NCBI GenBank assembly: GCA_024697655.1 | Contig: JAILFI010000007.1 | Coordinates: 1-10,350, forward strand | Reading direction: 5' to 3' | Source: Clostridiales bacterium | GTDB taxonomy: Bacteria > Bacillota_A > Clostridia > Peptostreptococcales > Anaerovoracaceae | DNA length: 10,350 bases | Notes under the pieces: generated by a model | Databases searched by the model: none | The model's input: only the letters and a program-made list of their open reading frames with translations | What the model was told of the DNA's origin: nothing | Program-made: the position numbers and the translations under genes | In this document: positions 6,547 to 10,350 of the stretch, piece after piece | Layout: each line of letters opens with the position of its first letter | Numbering within the stretch: the first letter of the stretch is position 1

Positions 6547-6563
6547 TCGTTTCCTGAAACGAT
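6546..6563. repeat. 18-bp palindrome ATCGTTTC-CT-GAAACGAT
   Basis: ATCGTTTCCTGAAACGAT has perfect 8-bp arms around a 2-nt centre. That spacing is too tight for an RNA hairpin loop of full stem length, but it fits a dimeric protein-binding site. It directly abuts the right arm of unit 3. No promoter is visible next to it, so its role is unknown. Confidence 0.4.
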
Positions 6564-6587
6564 ACGCAAGAATCCTTTTTTCACATT

Positions 6588-6666
6588 AAAAACGACTCCT
6601 AAGGGTCTGTCTTCATGGGAATAAGCACAAATATGCCTGCTCCCATGAAACAACTCAAGGAGTCGT
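6588..6666 (-). terminator. Long nested hairpin, probable terminator of the ECF operon (contains repeat unit 4)
   Basis: The outer arms ACGACTCCT (6592-6600) and AGGAGTCGT (6658-6666) pair perfectly. Inside them GGGT/ACTC and TGT/ACA can pair with small bulges. The inner arms TTCATGGGA (6612-6620) and TCCCATGAA (6641-6649) pair perfectly around a loop with GCA/TGC. That is roughly 25 base pairs in all. Read on the minus strand the stem begins about 50 nt after the ykoC stop and ends in CGTTTTTAATG, a short T-run, which fits intrinsic termination. The stem is unusually long for a terminator, so a MITE-like origin is also possible. Confidence 0.5.
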
Positions 6667-6714
6667 ATCAAAAACTATAAATGAATCAGAGCAAAGACTT
6701 GTTGTCTGCCGATG

Positions 6715-7443
6715 CTATCTGAAAAAGAAGACGGCCAGCGCAGGAAGCACGATGCACGTCACCGCCAGGAACACCCAGTCTCTTGCCCGGACACGCTCCG
6801 GCTCAAAGGTGCTGCGCGGCGCATTTGCCGAAAACCCTTTCGACTCCATCGCGATGGACAGCTCTTCCGACCAGCGCGTCGACTTGACCAGCAGCGTTAC
6901 CAGCAGCAACGGAGAGAACGGCAGCACGCGGATCCCCCTGGCGCGAAACGCCATCCTGGTCCTGCGATACTCCAGCATCATCTGCGGGAGCAGCCCCCAG
7001 GCTGCCAGCAGACCGTACGCGAAGACCTGCGGCACATGCAGCTGGCGGTTGAAAGAGCGGATCATGCGGATCCGGTCCGTCGTCAGCGCAAAGAGCAGGC
7101 CGATGCCGGCATAGACGAGCGCGCGGCTTGCGAAGATCAGACCGTTCCAGATCTGGCTGCTGCCGACATGCAAAACGTCCATATTGACGACATCGGACGC
7201 CGCATGCGTAAACCGGTATCCGGTGAAGAACAGTCCCACGGCGAGGATCAGCACCGGGATCATCGGGATAAAGAAAGCTCTCTTGTTCGCGTCGGACAGC
7301 AGGATGAACAAAACGGACACCGCAAAGATGCCCAGATTGAGCACCGGGTGGTGGCAGAAGGCCAGCGCGAAGCTCAGCACGATCAGGCCGATCAGTTTGC
7401 AGGAAGGATTGATGCCCTGAAGCAGGCCTTGCTGGTTATGCAT
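6715..7443 (-). CDS. ykoC: ECF transporter transmembrane subunit EcfT (YkoC-like)
   Basis: YkoC is the EcfT membrane coupling subunit that links the substrate-binding S component to the ATPases of an energy-coupling factor importer. The 242-residue protein has several hydrophobic segments (about 16-48, 56-75, 103-120, 138-155, 174-188 and 224-241). Two coupling-helix motifs of the Ala-Arg-Gly type follow: ARG at 168-170 in RMAFRARGIR, and a variant SKG at 201-203 in AMESKGF. The ATG at 7443 is preferred over an upstream in-frame start at 7653 because the first 70 extra residues are arginine-rich shadow sequence antisense-like in character, and because GGAGG lies just upstream of 7443. It overlaps the end of ykoD by 8 nt, so the two are translationally coupled. 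It is the last gene of the operon and is followed by the hairpin at 6588-6666. Confidence 0.9.
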   Translation of the reverse strand: MHNQQGLLQGINPSCKLIGLIVLSFALAFCHHPVLNLGIFAVSVLFILLSDANKRAFFIPMIPVLILAVGLFFTGYRFTHAASDVVNMDVLHVGSSQIWNGLIFASRALVYAGIGLLFALTTDRIRMIRSFNRQLHVPQVFAYGLLAAWGLLPQMMLEYRRTRMAFRARGIRVLPFSPLLLVTLLVKSTRWSEELSIAMESKGFSANAPRSTFEPERVRARDWVFLAVTCIVLPALAVFFFR

Positions 7444-8884
7444 GCAGCGTCCCTCCTTCCAGTGTGTAGATCTGATCCGCGTAGTCCGCGGCAAGCTGCC
7501 GGTCGTGCGTGGAAAAGAGCATGGTCGCACGCCGCTGCGCCGCCCCGCGGCAGAGCGTTTCCATGATGGCGATCGTGTTCTCCCGGTCCTGCGCGTACGT
7601 CGGTTCATCGCAGACGAGCACTTCGCACGGGTACGCCATGAGCGCCGCCACACCGAGGCGCCGCTGCTGCCCCTGGCTCAGCAGGTACGGGGAAATATCG
7701 CGGTATTTCCAGAGACCGATGCGCCGGAGGATCTCCTCGCTGCGCGCTTCCGCATCCGGATCTTTTTTGAAAGCCGCCATGACTTCCTGCCGGACCGTCC
7801 CGCCGAGGAACTGATCCTGCGGGCTCTGTGTCACAAACCCGAGCCGGCCGAAGTCCGCTCTTTTCATATGCCGGATCTCCACGCTGCCCAGCAGCGCACT
7901 GCCCCCATATTTATACAAGCCGGAGAGCGCGCCGAACAGACTGCTCTTGCCGCAGCCGCTCTGCCCGACGATCGCGTAGATGCCGCCCTTATAGAAGGTG
8001 GCGGTGATGTCCGTCAGAACGGGATGTCCTTTCTCGTGCGCCACGCTGAGGTGCGAGAGTGTCAGCGCGGGGGTGCTGTCCGCCCCGCCTCGTTCCGCGG
8101 AATCGCTGTCCGCAGCTGCCCGGATCTGCGCGATGCCCGGGTACGGGTCACGTTCGACCTGTACGCCGGCTGCCTGCAGGGTCTCCTTCGCCCCGTCCGC
8201 GCGCGGATCGACGCACTGCACGATCCTGCCGTCCTCCATGAGGCAGACCTCATCCGCGATGTGCCACCAGTGCTCCAGCCGGTGATCGACCACGAGCAGG
8301 CCTGTGCCTTTCTCCTCGTGCAGCTGCAGAAGCTTTCCGAGGATCTGTTTCGCCGCCGCATCGTCCACGTTGGCAAAGGCCTCGTCGAGCAGCATCCACG
8401 CCGGATCCATCAGATTGAGACACGCCAGCATGACCTTCTGTTTTTCGCCGCCGGACAGGGTGTTCAGACGGCGCTGCGAAAGATGCCCGATCCCGCTGAA
8501 AGAGAACGCGTCTTCGATCGCAGCGGGGATCGACGCCGGATCGAGCGCCAGGTTCTCCGCCACGAAAACAAGTTCGTTGAAGACCGTATCCATACAGAAC
8601 TGCAGGTCCGGATTCTGGAACATCATCCCGACTTTTCTGCAGCGCGCCGCCGGCACGAGCGCCGCGGGGTCCTCCCCCTCGACGCGCACGCTGCCGCCGC
8701 GCAGAAAGCCGGCGTTCACCGGATAGATCCCTGCTGCCACATACAGCAGCGTGGACTTGCCGCAGCCGGACTTGCCGGTCAGGACCGTCACTTTATCGCG
8801 CGCAAAGACGGCATCGACACCGTCCAGGGTGTCTTTGCCGTCTTCGTAATAGCCAAATTGTAAATTGCTGATTTCAATGCTCAT
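7436..8884 (-). CDS. ykoD: ECF transporter ATPase with two fused ABC domains (YkoD-like)
   Basis: This is the energy-coupling ATPase of the importer, with both nucleotide-binding domains in one chain. Domain 1 has Walker A GKSGCGKST (37-45), Q-loop Gln90, signature LSGGEKQ (143-149), Walker B MLLDEAF (Glu168) and H-loop His201. Domain 2 has Walker A GQSGCGKSS (307-315), Q-loop Gln353, a slightly unusual signature LSQGQQRR (402-409), Walker B VLVCDEP (Glu427) and His460. Length and order match B. subtilis YkoD, predicted to serve thiamine or hydroxymethylpyrimidine (HMP) uptake. From the ATG at 8884 the product has 482 residues; a GTG at 8908 would add eight. Neither has a normal ribosome site: AGAAGGG at 8926-8920 is separated from the ATG by a stable hairpin. 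The acidic/Ala-rich linker lies near 255-272. Confidence 0.93.
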   Translation of the reverse strand: MSIEISNLQFGYYEDGKDTLDGVDAVFARDKVTVLTGKSGCGKSTLLYVAAGIYPVNAGFLRGGSVRVEGEDPAALVPAARCRKVGMMFQNPDLQFCMDTVFNELVFVAENLALDPASIPAAIEDAFSFSGIGHLSQRRLNTLSGGEKQKVMLACLNLMDPAWMLLDEAFANVDDAAAKQILGKLLQLHEEKGTGLLVVDHRLEHWWHIADEVCLMEDGRIVQCVDPRADGAKETLQAAGVQVERDPYPGIAQIRAAADSDSAERGGADSTPALTLSHLSVAHEKGHPVLTDITATFYKGGIYAIVGQSGCGKSSLFGALSGLYKYGGSALLGSVEIRHMKRADFGRLGFVTQSPQDQFLGGTVRQEVMAAFKKDPDAEARSEEILRRIGLWKYRDISPYLLSQGQQRRLGVAALMAYPCEVLVCDEPTYAQDRENTIAIMETLCRGAAQRRATMLFSTHDRQLAADYADQIYTLEGGTLHA

Positions 8885-8894
8885 ACATGAATAT

Positions 8895-8920
8895 GCGGCC
8901 GGCTGCACTTCGCCGGCCGC
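8895..8920 (-). promoter_or_regulatory. Stable intercistronic hairpin before ykoD
   Basis: The perfect 9-bp all-GC arms GCGGCCGGC (8895-8903) and GCCGGCCGC (8912-8920) flank an 8-nt loop. On the minus strand the hairpin begins 11 nt after the ThiY-like stop codon and ends 10 nt before the ykoD ATG. No T-run follows, so it is not a standard terminator. The Shine-Dalgarno-like AGAAGGG sits immediately on its 5' side; folding would bring that site to about 10 nt from the ATG. It could also stabilise mRNA or lower ykoD expression relative to the binding protein. Confidence 0.55.
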
Positions 8921-8931
8921 CCTTCTTTCTG

Positions 8932-9810
8932 TTATTCAGGCAGATAGTCGTTGGTGTACTCGTTCTCAAACCGGTGCGCGATGACGCCGTTCTCGACGAG
9001 GAAGTCCGCCATGGGCTCCCAGCGCTCCGCGGAGATGGTGCCCCAGTGGCCGTTTTCGTTAAGGAAGATCGGCGCGAGATGCTCCTGGCTCTTCACGAGC
9101 CACTCGTCAGACAGGCGCGGCTCGATCAGATCTTTGACCTCCAGCACCAGCGACGGGTCTTTGGCGACCGCCTGATAGCCGCGGTCGAAGGCTGCCAGCA
9201 TCGCGCGGACCGCGTCCGGCCGCTCCGCGAGCACTTCGTGCGTCGCCGCGATCGCCGGCGCGACGAACTTGAAGACCGGATCGATGTCGCCCAGATTGAA
9301 GTAGTTGATCTCCTTGCCCGCCTGCAGCAGTTCGTAGTTTTCCCAGTTCTCATAGACCCAGGTCGCGTCCGCGATATTGCCGAGCGTATCGACGATGTCG
9401 CCGACATCGAGGTTCACAAGGTTGACCTTACTGTAATCGCCGCCGTCGTTGGCGACCAGTCTGCCGATGGACTGATGAAACCACTGCGGGGTCCAGTGCG
9501 TGAGGCGCTTGCCCTCGAGTTCTCTGGGGCGGGTAATGCCCGCTTCTTTCAGAGACACGATACCGCTGTCGCACTTCTGCGTGTACGCCGCGACCGCCGT
9601 CAGACCGATGCCGCGGTTCATGCATTCAAGCATCGCGATCTCCGGTCCGCAGACGAAGTCCGCGCCGTGCACCTCCATCTCGCCGTGCACTTCGCCTTCG
9701 ATGGTCAGATCGATGCCGTTCTCCTCGAGCCAGCCGTATTTCTTGGCCAGCAGGATGCCGGTGTGGTTGGTGTTGGGGAACCAGTCCAGTACGATTCTCA
9801 GTTTTTCCAT
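8932..9810 (-). CDS. THI5/NMT1-family (ThiY-like) pyrimidine-precursor binding protein without signal peptide
   Basis: The 292-residue protein has the NMT1/THI5 fold typical of ThiY, which binds thiamine pyrimidine precursors. It starts directly with IVLDWFPNTNHTG (6-18), the family's first strand and ligand loop, and ends with NEYTNDYL (283-290), like the conserved end in yeast Thi5. There is no signal peptide or lipobox. The ATG is fixed by GAGGAGG 9 nt upstream and lies only 4 nt after the ykoE stop, so the protein should be cytoplasmic. Yeast Thi5 makes HMP phosphate using Lys62 and His66. The aligned stretch here (DFVCGPEIAML, 51-61) appears to have Gly and Ala at those places, so a synthase role is unlikely. 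Its place between the S component and the ATPase suggests ligand handling for the same transporter. The substrate is unproven. Confidence 0.85.
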   Translation of the reverse strand: MEKLRIVLDWFPNTNHTGILLAKKYGWLEENGIDLTIEGEVHGEMEVHGADFVCGPEIAMLECMNRGIGLTAVAAYTQKCDSGIVSLKEAGITRPRELEGKRLTHWTPQWFHQSIGRLVANDGGDYSKVNLVNLDVGDIVDTLGNIADATWVYENWENYELLQAGKEINYFNLGDIDPVFKFVAPAIAATHEVLAERPDAVRAMLAAFDRGYQAVAKDPSLVLEVKDLIEPRLSDEWLVKSQEHLAPIFLNENGHWGTISAERWEPMADFLVENGVIAHRFENEYTNDYLPE

Positions 9811-9814
9811 ACTA

Positions 9815-10350
9815 CTAATCCTCCTCGTGGATCTTGCCGCCCTTGACCGCGCGGCCGACTGCGTAGTTCTTCATGACGCCGGTCTTAGCGAGCCCGTCGC
9901 CGATCAGCACGCACAGGATGCCGGAGAAAATGACCGCCGAGATCGAACGGATCACAAGGTGACCGACATGCATCATCGGGTCGAGCATGTAGTACTGCAG
10001 ATAGAACAGCTCATAGATATAGATGAAGATCCCGGACAGGATACCCGCCACGGACAGGGACAGGAAGTTCCACTTCTTCCACTTGAAAAGAGCGAAGCCG
10101 CACTCGGTGCCGGCGCCCTGGATGAGGCCGGTGATGACGACGGTGATTCCGCCCGCGTTGCCGAAGAGCAGTTCCATGACCGATGCCAGCAGCTCCGTGA
10201 TGAGACCAACGCCCTTCTTGCGGATGATGTAAGCGCCGAGCGTGCCGGCCATGAACCAGACGCCGTAGATCACATCGAACGCGAAATCCGCGAAACCGGT
10301 CGTCGCCAGTGCCGCCGCCAGCGCCATGCCGACGTTGAAGACCGCCAGAT
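9815..10350 (-). CDS. ykoE: ECF transporter S component for HMP/thiamine, YkoE family (5' end outside window)
   Basis: This integral membrane protein is the substrate-specific component of the importer. The visible 178 residues match my recollection of B. subtilis YkoE closely in pattern: FDVIYGVWFMAGTLGAYIIR, then ITELLASVMELLFGNAGG, GLIQGAGTECGFALFKWKKW, and a C-terminal GLAKTGVMKNYAVGR. The reading frame stays open to the window edge beyond the internal Met at 10327 (upstream residues read LAVFNVG). That Met is therefore not the start, and perhaps 20-30 N-terminal residues are missing. It is the first operon gene in view, 4 nt before the ThiY-like gene, whose ribosome site lies in its last codons. 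A TPP riboswitch controlling the operon, common for ykoE operons, would lie outside the window. Confidence 0.9.
   Translation of the reverse strand, partial: LAVFNVGMALAAALATTGFADFAFDVIYGVWFMAGTLGAYIIRKKGVGLITELLASVMELLFGNAGGITVVITGLIQGAGTECGFALFKWKKWNFLSLSVAGILSGIFIYIYELFYLQYYMLDPMMHVGHLVIRSISAVIFSGILCVLIGDGLAKTGVMKNYAVGRAVKGGKIHEED

Larger units (their letters stand above)
6200..6714. other. AT-richer non-coding region with repeated hairpins
   Basis: About 500 bp separates the nuclease-like gene from ykoC. Two sample lines give 42% GC (6301-6360) and 37% (6541-6600), well below the flanking operons. I find no ORF with a ribosome binding site and a plausible protein. The motif TTCATGGGA or its complement appears at 6311, 6415, 6443 (one base shifted), 6537, 6612 and 6641. 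These form four hairpin-like units, annotated separately. No convincing promoter for the nuclease-like gene was seen. Confidence 0.6.

Noticed and set aside
6309..6666. CRISPR array
   Set aside because: The recurring unit is only about 9 bp and occurs in both orientations as hairpin arms. Spacing is about 100 bp with degenerate copies, and no cas genes are visible.
7444..7653. N-terminal extension of YkoC from the in-frame start at 7653
   Set aside because: The extra 70 residues are Arg/Ser/Thr-rich and lie over the end of ykoD. GGAGG just before the ATG at 7443 and the family length both support the shorter form.
8895..8920. Rho-independent terminator after the ThiY-like gene
   Set aside because: The stem is strong but is followed by CATATTCATG instead of a T-run, and ykoD of the same operon starts 10 nt later.
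7442..9846. Long plus-strand frames opposite ykoD and the ThiY-like gene (7442-8863, 8887-9846)
   Set aside because: The minus-strand products have complete ABC and THI5 motifs; the plus-strand products show none and are shadow-like.

Overview
The window looks like chromosomal DNA from a fairly GC-rich member of the Bacillota, probably a Clostridia-type gut or oral anaerobe. This rests on a separate HisZ-type regulatory domain with short-form HisG, a monofunctional HisB, a ykoE/ykoD/ykoC-type ECF transporter, strong AGGAGG-like ribosome binding sites and tightly packed operons. The taxonomic call is inference; there is no rRNA or other marker gene here.

Layout. Positions 112-4731 (minus strand) hold a histidine biosynthesis operon, read as hisZG, hisC, hisB, hisH, hisA. 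The first gene is a single ORF joining the HisZ regulatory domain to the HisG catalytic domain. hisD, hisF and hisI/hisE are not in the window, and the 111 bases after hisA are repetitive rather than hisF. Upstream of hisZG is a good sigma-70-type promoter (TTGACG, 17 bp, TATAAT) followed by a 24-bp near-palindrome that looks like an operator. Divergent from it is a small membrane protein gene (5055-5366, plus). It runs convergently, with a 2-nt gap, into a minus-strand gene for an unrecognised protein with a PD-(D/E)XK nuclease-like C-terminal half (5369-6199).

Positions 6200-6714 are about 500 bp of AT-richer non-coding DNA. They contain a cluster of inverted repeats built on TTCATGGGA/TCCCATGAA, with left arms about 100 bp apart. 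The last is nested inside a longer imperfect palindrome that may serve as the terminator of the next operon.

Positions 6715-10350 (minus) hold a thiamine-precursor (HMP/thiamine) ECF transporter operon, read as ykoE (truncated by the window edge), a THI5/NMT1 (ThiY)-like binding protein, ykoD (two fused ATPase domains) and ykoC (EcfT). The ThiY-like protein has no signal peptide and a firmly fixed start, so it is probably cytoplasmic. It sits in an operon that in Bacillus subtilis instead carries the cytosolic ligand-binding protein YkoF.

The two metabolic operons are ordinary in function. The less ordinary parts are the hisZ-hisG fusion, the signal-less THI5-like protein inside an ECF operon, the hairpin before ykoD, and the repeat-rich low-GC segment with its nuclease-like gene.
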